DNA of 64,000 bases from Adiantum capillus-veneris (taxonomy: Eukaryota > Streptophyta > Polypodiopsida > Polypodiales > Pteridaceae): NCBI GenBank assembly GCA_014529385.2, contig CM043968.1, positions 125,759,518 to 125,823,517 on the forward strand, written 5' to 3'. The position numbers and the translations under genes were made by a program. Below, in pieces: positions 11,472 through 23,600 of the stretch; positions within the stretch are counted from its first letter, which is position 1; the number at the start of each line of letters is the position of its first letter. The notes beneath the pieces were generated by a model. That model made no database searches and had not been told where the DNA came from. It saw only the letters and a list, made by a program, of their open reading frames with translations.

Positions 11472-11757
11472 CAATAGTTTAGGATATGGAGAGGATGTTG
11501 CATGAGGTTAGAAGGAAGACCTCCTTCATGAAGGAGTCCTGCAAATTCCTAAAGAGAGAGGGAAGGGTCCTTCTAACCCTCCAAAGCCAATGTTCTTCAA
11601 AAAGCTAGAAAATTTTTGGTATTTTTTCCCTAAGTTCAATAAGTCAAACGTATTAGTGCTAGATGACTCCTTGTATGAATGTACTTCAATGATCCTTCTT
11701 GATGTGATTTTCCTAGATTGGAGTAGCAAAATGAGAGGCAATGGGAACATTTCTTGA
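11472..11757 (+). pseudogene. FCP1/HAD-type phosphatase fragment (copy 1)
   Basis: The frame from about 11,575 to the stop at 11,757 reads KPMFFKKLENFWYFFPKFNK followed by NVLVLDDSLYECT. This matches the FCP1-homology (SCP/NIF-like CTD phosphatase) pattern KPxFxKxLxxxWxxxPxxxxxNxxxxDDSxYK, where the DD pair is the HAD motif with metal-binding acids. The N-terminal HAD motif is absent. Just upstream is a pyrimidine-rich tract ending TTTTGTATAG (11,462-11,471), a good 3' splice acceptor, so the piece may be an exon of a formerly intron-bearing gene. It shares the domain with the longer relic at 47,381-48,300, but the two are not close copies. Confidence 0.6.
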
Positions 11758-12099
11758 AATAGGATGTAGCCAAATTTGTGTTATAATGGGGTGAGAGTCC
11801 TGATAGAGCCGAAACCATCAAAACATTGTCCATTTGATACCAGGAAGGAGGCTCTTGCATAATGAAATTGGGATATTGTGTATTATAAGGTACGGTCCCA
11901 ACATGAGATTACCTCTACGTCCCTCCCAAAAGTACCCCTTGACCACACTCCAAAATCCTCATACAAGCGCCCAAAGATGGGAAAATTTCCATAGTCTTTA
12001 TATGCTAACATCAGTTCATACCAAATATAGTGAATTTAGACTTATACGGGAATGCTTTCATGTTGGTGTCTACTTTATTATTATCTTGAGTGTGTTGTA
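11758..12099. other. No gene seen
   Basis: Unassigned sequence between the phosphatase fragment and the next repeat block. One 88-codon open frame (11,834-12,100, +) has no family resemblance. Confidence 0.35.
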
Positions 12100-13034
12100 A
12101 AGTTCTAGTCAAGTAGTGTGAGTATACTTTCAAGTAGTACAAAGTGCATGGTTAATGCTTTCAAGCAGTTATCAAACAGAACATCCTGATAAGTGTTAGA
12201 GTGTGTCTATCAATAGTGTTGATAACTGGTGCTAAGTGGTGGTAAAGTGTTGTCAAGTAAAGCTTAGTGGTGGTGAAGTGCTTGAAAGGGATATCAAGGA
12301 GTGCTATGTTTTGGTGAAGTGATGAAAACTTAGTGCTCGGTGGTGGTGAGGTCCTATAAAGTGCTAGCAAGTGGTGCTAATTGGTGGTAAATGCTGGAAA
12401 TGTGCTTTCAAGTGGTGGTAAACTGCTGGAAATGTGTTGTCAAGTAGTGCTTATTGTGGTAGTTAAGTGTTGGAAAATGCTATCAAGGAGTGTTGTGTTT
12501 TAGTGCAATAACACACATATAGCTATATTTGAGATGCTTTTAGAAGCACTTTGAATCAATCATGAGCACTTGGAAGAACTGAGACGTATTAAAAGATTTT
12601 GGGAGCACTTGAAATCTTTTTAAAGCATTTTAAATCATTTAAAAGAACTTTCAAGCACTCAAAAACCTTCAAAAGGAATGAAAAGCCCTTGGAAGCATTG
12701 GGAAGCACTTGGAAGACCTTAGAAGCACTTGGAAGCATTTATAATATTTTTGAAGCATTCAAAAGCACTAAGAAGCACTGAGAAACGCTCGGAAGACCTG
12801 CCGAAAGACCTTGGAAGCACTCAGAAGATTTTGGAAGCATTTGAAAGCAGTCAGAAGCATTCATAAACACTGGGAAGCACTAGGAAGCACTGGTATGAAC
12901 TTGGAAGCACTGGGAAATACATGATAGCACTCAAAAGACTTTTTTCTAAAGCATTTGAAGCACTTGAAGTTTTTGTTGAGCTCTTGAAATCACTCTGAAG
13001 TATTTGGCTATTGGAAGCACTTGAAAGCACCCAG
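12100..13034. repeat. GTGCTAAGTGGTGG and AAGCACTTGG minisatellites
   Basis: From 12,100 to about 12,500 the sequence is built from variants of AAGTGGTGGTAAAGTGCT. From about 12,540 it flips to the complementary sense, TTGGAAGCACTTGAAAGCAC, with a 10-11-bp unit. The open frame at 12,599-12,781 (ALGSTWKTLEALGS) is this repeat translated. The array is cut at 13,034 by the copia element and resumes at 18,790. Confidence 0.75.
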
Positions 13035-13216
13035 TGTTGGGTTTCACGGCCCGTGATTGGGTTGTGGTTAGGCGCCCGCCCACTTACTCATTGTTTTTTC
13101 ATAAAGAAAATAAGGAGAAGAGAGTTGTGTACTCTCTAATGCTCCACCAAACACAGTGTCTGCCTCTTGCATCTCCTTCTCTCCATCCCTTCCCTTACAC
13201 TACATGGCATCCATCA
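13035..13216 (+). repeat. 5' LTR of copia A with degenerate primer site
   Basis: 182 bp, TG...CA, sharing long blocks with the 3' LTR (for example GAGAAGAGAGTTGTGTACTC). Directly downstream, TTGGTGTCACAACCTT (13,218 onward) resembles the initiator-Met primer site TGGTATCAGAGCC with about ten of thirteen positions kept. Confidence 0.8.
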
Positions 13217-14932
13217 ATTGGTGTCACAACCTTGGAGGCAAACCTCTTGATCCCCGCTCCCACCCCGCACGTGGCAGTGATTCCAAATCGAAATCAAGAT
13301 GAGCTTTGGGAGGAAACTTGGGCTAAGGCTAGGGGATCTTGGAAATTGAGCAAAGGAAGAGCTATGGGCATAAGGGAAGGCAGCCAGGAATCAAAAGAGT
13401 GAGCAATGCAAGGCAGTCGCGCTCAAGGCGTCGGATACAGAAGGAAATTAAGAAAAAATCATTTGAAGTCGAACCACTGGCTGTTGCAAGGCAAGAATCG
13501 AGGAGCTGCTTGGGCCCGTAAGTTGTGGGGAATTGAGTGCATGCAACTTGCTTGGCAGTGTGCACAATAAGCACTCAAATGGAGTGAGCGAGAGTCGCTA
13601 GCTTGGAATTGAGCAGGCTGGGCTACAATGAGTAGGAATTGAACAGAGCAGGCCAAGCATTGCACACACACACACACACACACACACGGCTCGTCACACT
13701 TGGCAGCATTCGTCACTTTTTGTGGAGAACCAGAGCAGATTGACTCTTGGTTAGTCCTTTGACGTCGACTCAATTTTTGACATTGGTTTTAACACCGATC
13801 TTAGTGACCACAAAACCGTTCTTGCACATTACAAGGTGGATTTTTGACATCCAAACCTGACACATGCATTCCCACGGACAATTGTTTTCTCGCTAATAGT
13901 TGTGCTTATGACATGCACTGGTGAGGTGCCTCTACCATTGAGGAGTGACACCCCGCATCGGCACCGAGCACATCGATCGGACCTTATGGCATGGTTTTTG
14001 ACTTCGAGCACCTTTGGCGGCTATTTGACTAGCACATTTTTGCCCGACGGTGGAAATTGGCACATATCTACACCAACATGCAGGTTACAGGTTACATGTT
14101 ACAGGGGGGATTTGAGCCCGTTTACACACAGATTCTCCAGGTTTCTAGACACTTATAGACACAGTGCTTTCACAGGCAATTTGGTAGTCATTTTGATAGT
14201 AGTTTCTCTATGGATAGATGCGTTCACAAATGCATGTTTGCTTTAGCACAACAAAGTGGTATTGAGCTCTTTTGAGAGCAGATATCCCCACAGGGATCAC
14301 TTTTAGTGCATTCAACATTTCTTGGTGCATGTTTGAGTGCAGTCACTCATGTACGTTAAGTTGCGAACACTGCCCATTGTACTACACGTGGAGCCATTTT
14401 TTTGCTATTTTGATAGTTTTCCCAGTCGTTTCTGAGAATCTTTTGGACCAGAAGAGCCCTTTCTGAGATTGTGGCTAGTCCTTTTGTGCCTTCATTATCC
14501 TTTGGAGGGTCGATAGCATGAGGTTTTCTTTGAACTGGGGTACTCTCAAATATTGAGATACCTTCGGTGATACAGGTAATTGGAGTTCCCCTCTTACGGT
14601 ACCCTTTCCATAGGACATGTATTTGGACGATTTTTTGTGCTTTTGACACTGAGTTGGCGATCACACAGCAGTGGTTTTGAGTAGTTTATGCCTAGTGGTT
14701 CTTTTGAGCAGTTTATGCATTTTTTGAGTTGAGTTTTGACTCCTCATACAAAGGAGACTCTGCCGGATTATTCCCGCGAGTCCATTTTATGCATTCTTGG
14801 CACTTCTAGCTATTGTTACACAATGACTTTACTACGTTTTGATTTGAGTTTTTGCTCCTATTCTAGGGAAAACTCTGCAAAAATTATCCTAGGCAATTTG
14901 CCATAAAGTTTTTTGGTTACATTCTCTTAATC
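13217..14932 (+). other. Leader region of copia A, no gene
   Basis: About 1.7 kb between the primer site and gag, longer than usual for a copia leader. It contains a (CA)n run at 13,663-13,688 and several short open frames on both strands (up to 122 codons) without family resemblance. An ancient insertion may be hidden here, but I could not define its ends. Confidence 0.45.
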
Positions 14933-15750
14933 ATGGTTGCGAGTAGTGCTTCCAAAAAGAAGAGTACTACATCAAAAAGTTTGATAGTTCAAACTTTGTC
15001 ATTTGGCGGCAGCGTATGCAAAATGTTTTGATCAACAAAGGCTTGATAGCACCCTTACGTGAAAGAAGAGAGAATGCGTACACTAATGATGAGTGCGATG
15101 AATGGGAATGTTATGGTGACCATTTGCCTACACCTTGGTGAATCCATAGACTTTACCATAATGGATAAGATCAATACCAAAGATTTATGGGATGCTCTAT
15201 GTCAGGCTTGGAACGGCAACAACGCCTCAAACAAGGTTTTCTTGTGATGAAGAAATTGATGAGAATGAACATCAAAGAAGGCAGTGTTGTTAATTCTCAC
15301 TAGAATGAGTTCAACAACGTATTTTCACAACTTACTTCAGAAGGTCTCAATTTTGATGATGAAATGAAGGCCATTTTCTTGCTATGTTTGCTACCATCAT
15401 CATGGGATACCTTCAACATAGCCATAAGCAATTCTATACCCAATGGCAAGCTAGATTTTAGCAGTGTTGCGGTGCGTTTCTCACTGAGGAGATTCCATGT
15501 CAATCTCTTGATGCAAGTGGGCATGGTGATACATATGTGTCTAGTGGAAATCGTGACAAGAAAAAGCAGCATGGTCAAAGCCATGGTCATTCACAAGATC
15601 GCATGCAAGGTTGTAACAAGAGTCGCAACAAAGAAATCCAAAATGTAGAGTGTTACTACTACCACAAAAAGGGACACCTCAAGAAAGATTATCGCACAAT
15701 GCAACGTGATAAGGGAAAAGAGAAAGAAAAATATGACAAACCTAAAAGCA
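14933..15750 (+). pseudogene. copia A GAG polyprotein remnant
   Basis: From the ATG at 14,933, with frameshifts, the text follows the plant copia GAG plan: an FDSSNFVIWRQRMQNVL start, a middle with LVMKKLMRMNIKEG and NEFNNVFSQLTSEGLNFDDE, then AIFLLCLLPSSWDTFNIAIS. A degenerate zinc knuckle near 15,648 reads CYYYHKKGHLKKDY, in which only the first Cys and the GH survive of CCHC. In-frame stops and shifts at about 14,980, 15,130, 15,247 and 15,300 rule out function. GAG would package element RNA. Confidence 0.8.
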
Positions 15751-15879
15751 GTGTGAAAATTGAAGAGCTTAATGTGGTTGAGTATCCAGCCATTGAGACA
15801 ATTTTTGACGTGCTAAATGATGTGTTGATTTTCACATCGGATTTGAGTCCTGATGCATTGTTAGCTCATGACGGGTGTT

Positions 15880-16760
15880 ATACGCAGAATTGGCCATGTG
15901 GACTCAGGGGCTAGCTTTCATGTGACTCCTCACAAGGAGTGATTTTCTACATACACTACCACACATAGCACAATGAAGCTAGGCAATTCTTATGAGCTTG
16001 ATATATGCAGTGTGGACAACATTAAGTTTTCTATGTGTAATGGAACTGAGTTTATGCTGCATAATATCAGACATATATCCAAATTGACAAAGAGTTGGAC
16101 ATCTGGATGATTTCGGTTACATTACCATATTTGCTCATGGTTCTTGGATTATCAAGAAGGGAAATTTGATCATGTTAAAGGCCAAAAGTCTAGCTCATTG
16201 TACTCACTTTATTTCTCTTCTATGAAAGAGAGGTCTATTTGTGTAGCCGAGCTTCCGTCTACACAGTTGTGGCATAGCTGTCTAGGACATATGAGTCAAA
16301 AGGGAATAAAAGTCTTGCAGTATTTTGGTTATATCCCTGTGTTAGATTATTGCGACTTGTGTGGACCTATGCTAGTCAAGGCTCTAGGGGGAGTGTTCCT
16401 GACATTCATAGACGACTCTATTAGAAAGGTTTGTGTTTATCTCTTGAAGCATAAGAGCGACGTCATTAGTGTCTTTCAAAAGTTCTTAGCATTGGTCGAG
16501 AACCAACCGGGTAGAAAGATTAAAGCTTTGTGCAGTGATAATGGAGGCGAGTACATCTCCTCCGAGTGGATGGGCAAAGAGCCCAATTATGATAGATTAC
16601 ATGTATTTGGGTGTGAGGCCTTCTCACATGTGCCAAAAGCGCTTAGACAAAAGCTGGACCCAAAATCACACAAGTGCATTTTAATTGGATATGGTGTGGA
16701 CAGAGAAATGGGATATCGTCTCTGGCACCAAAAATCTAATAAGGTCATATGTAGCTCATA
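15880..16760 (+). pseudogene. copia A protease and integrase remnant
   Basis: The protease active-site motif is visible as HVDSGASFHVTPHKE near 15,895, followed by a stop. A longer frame at 16,144-16,761 (205 codons) carries the GAG-pre-integrase region with the zinc-binding LWHSCLGHMSQKGIKVL and a CDLCGPM remnant, then the integrase core start TFIDDSIRKVCVYLLKHKSD and ALCSDNGGEYISSEW. The next residues jump straight to the C-terminal integrase text RLHVFGCEAFSHVPKALRQK, so the catalytic Glu segment is deleted in frame. This is why the frame is long although the enzyme is dead. Confidence 0.82.
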
Positions 16761-16761
16761 G

Positions 16762-18500
16762 GTGATATGCAATGAGTCTAAGATGCATAAAATCCAAGTG
16801 AAAGACATTGAGTATCGCAGAGTATTGTTTGAGGATGTCACCTCACCACCAGTTACACACAATGTTGTTGGACGTGCTAGTGATGAACCTTCCACTAGTA
16901 CACACACACACATGTTGCTTTAGAGAGAGAAAAATCAGCAATCAGGCACTTTGGAGATCTACTTGTACATCTCGTACACCTGAGCATTTTGAGCAAGGAC
17001 TGGACTACTTGCTAGTCACTGATTGCGCTGAAATCACTTGCTACAAAGAGGCCATTCAAATGGACAATAGTGCGAAGTGGGAAGCTCGTGGGAAGAGGCT
17101 AGGCAATCTAAGTATAAAACAATTTTAGCCAATGGAACTTGGGAATTGACAGAGTTACCTACGGGTAAACATGCATTGTCACAGATGTGATCTGGAGCCT
17201 AGTTATAAGTCTAGATTGGTTGCTAAAGGGTTCAAGCAAATGAAAGGTGTGGATTTTGATGAAATCTTTTCTCCAATTGTCAAGATGACTACATTTCATC
17301 TTGTGCTTGGTCTAGTAGCCATCGAGGACTTGGAATTGGTCCATATGGATGTGAAGACAGTGTTTCTTCATGGGGATCTTGAAGAGGATGTTTACAAAAA
17401 ACAGACATAAGGTTTTGCGATAAAGCCTGAGAGGCCAACACGGGTAAAACTGGTGTGTAGACTCAAGAAAGATTTATATGGAATAAAGCAAGGCTCAAGG
17501 AAATGGTACATCAATCTAGATAAGTACATTTAGTTCCACTCGGTTACATACGGAGCCAAAAGGTATACACAAAGAGGTTGAATGATGGTTCCCTCATCAT
17601 TATGATTTTGTACGTGGATGAAATGCTCATAGCCAGAAAGTCAAAATATGAGATTTCACTTCTCAAGGATGACTTAAACAAGTAGTTGGCTATGAAATAT
17701 TAGGGTGATGCACATCACTTTCTTGATATGTGTATCAAAAGAGATCGTAAATGTGGTATATTTGAACTTTTGTAGGAAGAGTATATTTATAAGGTCTTGC
17801 AATATTTTAATATGAAAGGGGAGAAAGCATTGAGTACCCCAATGGTAACATACCAAAAACTTAGCAAGCATGATTGTCCCAAATCGGATGCTGAAAGGAA
17901 AAGATGGCAGAAGTGCCGTGTTTGCCATGGTTAGCACACGGCTAGACATTGCGTATGCAGTGGGAGAGGTCAGTAGGTTTATGGAAAATCTAGGCAGAAA
18001 GCATTGGGAAGTAGTGAATTACATCATGAGATACATCAAGGCCTCAGCTAGCAAGTGCTTACGCTTTAAGAATAGTGATGCATCCATAGTTGGCTACACT
18101 GATTCTGATTATGCGCGCTGTGTGGACACTAGGCAATCCACATCTGGCTACATTTTCTTCTTTGTTGGAGAGGGAATTTCTTGGAGATCTTTGTCTTCCA
18201 CCACTGAGGTAGAGTGTGTTACAGTTTCTAGTTCTAGTAAAGAAGCTCTGTGGTTATCTTGTCTAGTGGGAGATTTTTGTATACACCAGACTCTAGTCCT
18301 ACATTGTGATAGTTAGTGATATTGTGTTAGTAAATAACCCCATGGTTCACTCTAGGTCAAAATACATATAGGCCAAGTACATGTGGTACGGATATTTTGG
18401 CTAGCAAACGCATTGAGCTAGTCAAAGTTCACACAGATGAAAACCTAGCAGATGCTCTAACAAAGACCTTATCCACAGAGCGGTTTGCAAATCTCATAGA
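16762..18500 (+). pseudogene. copia A reverse transcriptase and RNase H remnant
   Basis: After a linker with several stops (16,762-17,165), RT text reads YKSRLVAKGFKQMKGVDFDE and LVHMDVKTVFLHGDLEEDVY (17,171-17,410), then KKDLYGIKQGSRKWY after a stop. The catalytic YVDD box is changed to YVDE (near 17,612). RNase H is seen at 17,870-18,316 (STRLDIAYAVGEVSRFMEN, YTDSDYARCVDTRQSTSGY) and ends with RIELVKVHTDENLADALTK-like text. From about 17,412 on, the sequence is duplicated at 34,176, where YVDD is preserved. Confidence 0.82.
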
Positions 18501-18611
18501 GATGATGAGTGTAGGGTGAAGCTACAGTCATGCTTCACGTTTGTACATTTGTACATAGTAGCCCCTTTGTTCTTTAGCCACTTGGACCATGTTGGACTTC
18601 AACTGGGAGAT

Positions 18612-18789
18612 TGTTGGGTTTCAGGGCCCGTGGCTGGGCGCCTGCCCACTTAATCATTGTTTGCTCATAAAAGAAATAAGGAGAAGAGAGTTGTGTACTC
18701 TCTAATGCTCCACCAAACAGATTTTATGCCTCCTGCATCTCCTTCCCCCTTCTCTCCATACCTTCCCTTGGACTCCATAGCATCCATCA
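18612..18789 (+). repeat. 3' LTR of copia A with polypurine tract
   Basis: 178 bp, TGTTGGGTTTCA to CATCCATCA, preceded by the purine-rich AACTGGGAGAT (18,601-18,611), the usual copia polypurine tract. The same LTR, with the same right flank, recurs at 35,114-35,291. Confidence 0.85.
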
Positions 18790-19384
18790 CTCAGAAGCAT
18801 TAAAAAGAACTTGGAATCACTCAGAAAGAAGCATTTGAAATCACTCAAAAGTATTCAAAATCACTTCCAAGTACTTGGAAGCCTTTGAAATTTATTTAAA
18901 GCACTAAGGAGGAGTCACGATCACTAATAATCAGCACGCGAACGTACTCAGAAGCACTTGCCATGGTAATTTGCAAGAATGGATTGTCAAGCACTTGGAA
19001 GACCTTGAAGCATTTGGAATCATTATGGGGCATTTGGAAGCACTTGGATGCACTAATAGGTAATCATGAGCAATTGGAATCATTTATCAATCTCAGTCAA
19101 ACACTATATATCATGGTTAAGTACCATAATGGACTACCATCCACATGAAATAGCTGGTGGAGGCACCTTCAAGCTATAAATGCATTTTGAAAAGATTACA
19201 AGGACATAGTAAAGCACCTAAATAACATTAAGTAAATCATTTGACACACTCCTAAGTGTTTGGGCTGATATACCTGAGGCAAATTGAGTAGATGCAGTGG
19301 ATGAAGTACATGCACACTCTTGCTTATTCTCTTTCAAACAACAACTTTCTTGTTTGGTGAGATGTGGGTTTCCACCGACCAGAA
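18790..19384 (+). repeat. AAGCACTTGG minisatellite, right-hand remainder
   Basis: Continuation of the 12.5-13.0 kb array interrupted by copia A: TCAGAAGCATT, CTTGGAAGACC and similar units continue to about 19,080, then fade into unique DNA. The open frame at 18,963-19,148 is this repeat translated. The same stretch occurs in unit 2 at 35,292-35,885. Confidence 0.7.
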
Positions 19385-20640
19385 TTATTTTCAATGTGGT
19401 TGATTTGCTAATCACTAGACCAAATGAGACACATATTGCTGAATTTACGGCTGACTTGAATGCTACTTTCAATTTGAAAGACTTGGGGCTATTGCATCAT
19501 TACTTGGGCATATAGTTTAAGCAATGTGATGGTGGTATTGCCTTGTGTCAAACGAGTTACATAGAGACTTTGCTATGTAAGATTGTATGTGACGACTACA
19601 AGCCTATTGCCACTCCCATGGAAACAGGTTTGAAAGTAATTCTTCATGATGTTGGTGATCCTACTGATGTCACTCTTTACCAGAGTTATGTTGGATGACT
19701 TATTTATGTATGTAACACAAGGCCTCATATTTAGTTTTCAGTCTCACAAATCAACAAATTTATGCATAGCCTAGGGTCTAAGCATTGGCAGGCTCTCAAG
19801 AGGATATTTTGCTACTTGATTGGCACTTTACATCTTGGCTTGTTTTATCCCAAGTAATTTTCATTGCCACCATATTTACATGCTTTTTTAGAGTCACATT
19901 GGGCTCTTTGATTTCATGCTCGGCAGTTCATGCATATTATGGTTGAGAAACCTATTGTGGCCACTTCCAGTTGTGAGGCTGAGTACAAGGAATTCTTCAC
20001 ACCTACTATTGAGTGTGTATGGCTTAGACCCCTTATTACTGATTTGGGTGTTGGATAGCACACTGCCAACATCAACTACACTAATAGTTAGAGCACTTTG
20101 GTAGTTTGTAAGAAACCCAATTTTTCATACTTGCACAAAGCACATTGAGGTGCATTACCACTATGTCAGAGAGAGACTCTCGGTAGGAGAGATCATCTTG
20201 GCTTATGTGCCGACACAGGACAACCTTGCATATCACTAATAGTTAGAGCACTTTGGTAGTTTGTAAGAAACCCAATTTTTCATACTTGCAGAAAGCACAT
20301 TGAGGTGCATTAACACTATGTTAGAGAGAGACTCTCGGTAGGAGAGATCATCTTGGCTTATGTGCCAACACAGGACAACCTTGCAGATTTTTTACAAAGA
20401 CATTGTCTCATGAGAAGTTTGACACTTTCACAAATCTTTGGGCTTACTCCCCCTTGTGAACTGATCACGTCCTCAGGGCACGGGACTTCCCTATACTCTA
20501 TGTTCCACCTCTTGTTCATCGCATCACTCCCAAGGGAGATTCTTTACCATACATATGTGGTATTGATGTGTGTGGACACAGTTAGGACCATCGAGGCATT
20601 TTTCCCCTAAGTAGGAGGCTTTTTTCCCCGTGCATTGTAT
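19385..20640 (+). pseudogene. copia B fragment: RT C-terminus and RNase H
   Basis: From 19,385 the text reads FNVVDLLITRPNETHIAEF (the YVDDLL box with YVD replaced by NVV), then DLNATFNLKDLGLLHHYLGI, and after a stop TSYIETLL, PIATPMETGLK and SQINKFMHSLGSKHWQALKR. RNase H follows with SCEAEYKEFF and ending near 20,610 (DNLADFLQR). There are at least six stops and a 155-bp internal duplication. It is a different copia lineage from copia A. The left edge coincides with the point where units 1 and 2 diverge (19,384 / 35,888), so it was inserted, or the site was deleted in unit 2, after the duplication. Confidence 0.8.
20081..20390 (+). repeat. 155-bp tandem duplication inside copia B
   Basis: The segment from CTAATAGTTAGAGCACTTTGG at 20,081 to about 20,235 is repeated immediately at 20,236-20,390 with a few changes. 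It duplicates the RNase H coding remnant, and 155 is not a multiple of three. Confidence 0.88.
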
Positions 20641-20674
20641 ATATGCCCATCATTCTAGGGCTAACTCGTCTTTC

Positions 20675-23600
20675 ATCCACAAGATTATAAATTTCCTTTG
20701 AAGCAACTCATGCAACTCCTCACTATAAGTATACTTTTGCAAGCTCTGCAAAGCACCATCCACTGTATCTACATAGAATCAAGTTTTGTGCTTCTTGGAT
20801 GCTTGCCCATTATAGGAAGTAATTGATAACTATATCACACTCATGGTTATGTGAGGCATCTTTGCAAAGCATAATACAGTTATGTACATAGAAATCCAAC
20901 TCTCTTCTGTATGTATATGATAGACTACAATGTGCCATTTGATGTATCTAGTCTAGAAGGAATATGTCATAGTGGGAATCAAATAGACATGCCAAAAACA
21001 ACCTTGATACTAGTTGTTCAATATATTATTCCAAAGAGAAAGTGGACATACATGAGCCCTCCATAAGTAGTATGTTAGAATTCTTCAAAATGGAAGGTTA
21101 GTTAGACAGTACTTGCAACAACCCAAAGAAGTTGTTTAATTGATCTACTTCAAAGAATCTTAGGTTGCTTTTAGCCAACACATAATGAGGGCCTCTATTC
21201 AAATGAAATGGCCTATGATTTGCCTTTGCACACTACTAGCCTAAACTAGCAACCAGCAACAAATATCAACTCCTAACTTACTATGTACGATATGTCCAAC
21301 ATTTACATGTCTCTTGGAATGCATCAATTTTGGGATATATCCTTGTGCTTGCCATTGCTTTGGTCGACACACGGTTATCCCTTGCATGATATGGTCAAAA
21401 AGCACAAGGAAAATCAGCTCTAGGATGCATTCTCACTCAATGTAAAGCGAGGGCTTGTATCCAAAATGCAATTGTCTACAATTTCCTTTTGAAGTCTACC
21501 AGCCTAACCAATTAGCAAATATCAACTCATGTAGGATATGCCCAATAGGGGCTAGATTGAGAAGCTATAGGCTTTCTCTTGGGGAATGTGTGCGGTAGGA
21601 TATGCCATAACAAAGAAGCCCTAGGTTGTTCCACCATATGCAAATCAAAGGCCTCTTTTCAATTTCATTAACCTATACTTGCAACTCGAATGCCACGACA
21701 TGCGAGGCCACAAACTCATGATGAGTAAGTTAGATAGAGGTTGTTGGGAAAAGACATGCTTTGTCGAGCTTTGACATGTGGCTATATAAGGCACTAAAAT
21801 TAGGTGATGAAGGTTAACAGGCAGTAGGGGTTGATGGAAAAGGACATGCAAATGAAGGGGTGGTTAGTGAACTCCCTATAAGGATATCGTCATTTTCAAT
21901 TCGTGTCTTCAATCAATTCCAAGTTGATGTTCAGATTTAGGAAAGGTTTCATGTCACATGATTGTAGAATTAAGAATCAGGTAAAGAGGCCTACAAAAGA
22001 AGAGACAGTAAAGGAGGAGATAGGTTTACCTCTACCTTCGATACATCCAATCTGCACATGTCTTCTCCAATGCAAACTTGATCACTCACACTCTTCAATG
22101 TAGTTTGTGAGTTTTTAGACATGCATAGTACCTTCAACGCCGCGCTGTTTGTTGTTTATAAATTGTGGTCACTGCTTGCTTATAAGTTGTTTACTAGTTA
22201 TAAATTTGGCCAGTCGTCTGTTTTGTTAGTATTGAAGTTTTTTTTTCTTGCATACAAACTACTTATCACGAGTGCATACATATGGTATTTTGGTGATGCA
22301 AGCCTTCAAAAGTGTTGCTTTTCACATTGCAAGTTTCTTTTACTCGCATAACTATTGCTTTTCACAAGCTTGTCAATTTACTAACTACTTTTCATGAGCT
22401 CAAAAATTAGCATGTAGTATTTTGTGATTCCAACATTCAAAATTGTCTATTAGGTATTTAAGGAAAATATGAAGGCTATATTTTTCATCATGTCTTTACT
22501 TCTCTCTAAGGTTTTTTTATACCTTGTCACAGGTGGCTTTCTAAAACAATAAGAAAGTGATAAAATCATTAGGTGGAATCAATATATGTGAGAGGATTGC
22601 CTTTGCTTAGCCTTAAGCCGATTGAAAATCGAGACTAGCCGGTTGCATATCATAGTAAAGGGAAGAACAACCAGTAGAATATGTGAGAAAATAGTTAAAA
22701 AATCGAGCAAATTTCAAAAAAATTGCTAGTATTCCCAATTTGCTTCTTTGCAAGGTGGAAACCCGGCGGTCGTTTAATAAAAGAGAATTTTCCGGACATT
22801 GATTAGAATTAAGCTATAGAATGCAATAAAATTCAAGTCAAGTGAGGCTTTGAAATGAAAGGTGAAATAAAAAGAGCACATTATACGTGTGTGTGTGTGC
22901 GCGCACGCGCACATATAAATACACACATATATATATATAGAATTTACTAAAATTATGCAAGGTGAAGCTTCACTTTAGCATTTTGAAAGTATGCCTAACT
23001 CAACTCTCTCCTAAGGCTTCTTTTAGAAATCCAAAACATCTTATTCTTTCGCCCACATGTGTGTGTGTGTGTGTTTGTTTGTTTGTTTTTCAACATTAAA
23101 AGCTCTTCTTTTCTTCTCGATTCTCACTCAACAAAGTTCAAAAGTAAGGTACATAAAAAGTTCTCTTCTTCTCATCTCACACTATGCAAGTTTAAAAGGG
23201 AGATTACGTGTTTTTTTGGGCTTTGGAACAGAAGCCTTAGAGAAGAAGGGAGTGAGACAAACATGTGAAATTTTATTATTTCTTATATTGTTTGGACCTA
23301 TTGTTTCATGCCGGACATAGAAGTCTTTAACTTTTCAATGGGTCCTTTAGTTGATTTCATTTGACTTTTCATTTTATGGATTTTTGGCCTGCTAAAGGTC
23401 GTAGTATCTATATGGGTGAAGGTCGTTCAATTTTAAGTGTTTGACAAGTGTCCCTTAAAAAAAACTCAAAAGTCTTGAATAGAAAGAACTCGTATCCTTT
23501 CAAATGCTATTTCAGCATGACGAAAAGACTCTATAGAGAACAAAGGAGTAAAGATTGTATTGAGAAAAGTTTCATCCATGATATAAAGTATATTTTTTAA

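Larger units (their letters stand above)
13035..18789 (+). mobile_element. Complete but dead Ty1/copia element (copia A)
   Basis: The element is bounded by two similar ~180-bp LTRs (13,035-13,216 and 18,612-18,789), both starting TGTTGGGTTTCA and ending CATCCATCA. The flanks give a 5-bp target duplication, CCCAG (13,030-13,034) and CTCAG (18,790-18,794), with one mismatch. Domain order GAG - protease - integrase - RT - RNase H is that of copia. The two LTRs differ at many sites and by indels, so the insertion is old. It sits inside the AAGCACTT minisatellite. Every domain is broken. Its 3' part was later copied into duplication unit 2 together with the right-hand flank CTCAG. Confidence 0.88.

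Noticed and set aside
12599-12781. Open frame with repeated ALGSTWKTLEALGS text
   Set aside because: It is the AAGCACTTGG minisatellite translated; the copies at 18,963 and 35,464 have the same cause.
17571-18316. Possible endogenous pararetrovirus instead of a retrotransposon
   Set aside because: The RT and RNase H follow GAG, protease and integrase between LTRs with a target duplication, and no movement or coat protein motifs are seen anywhere in the window.
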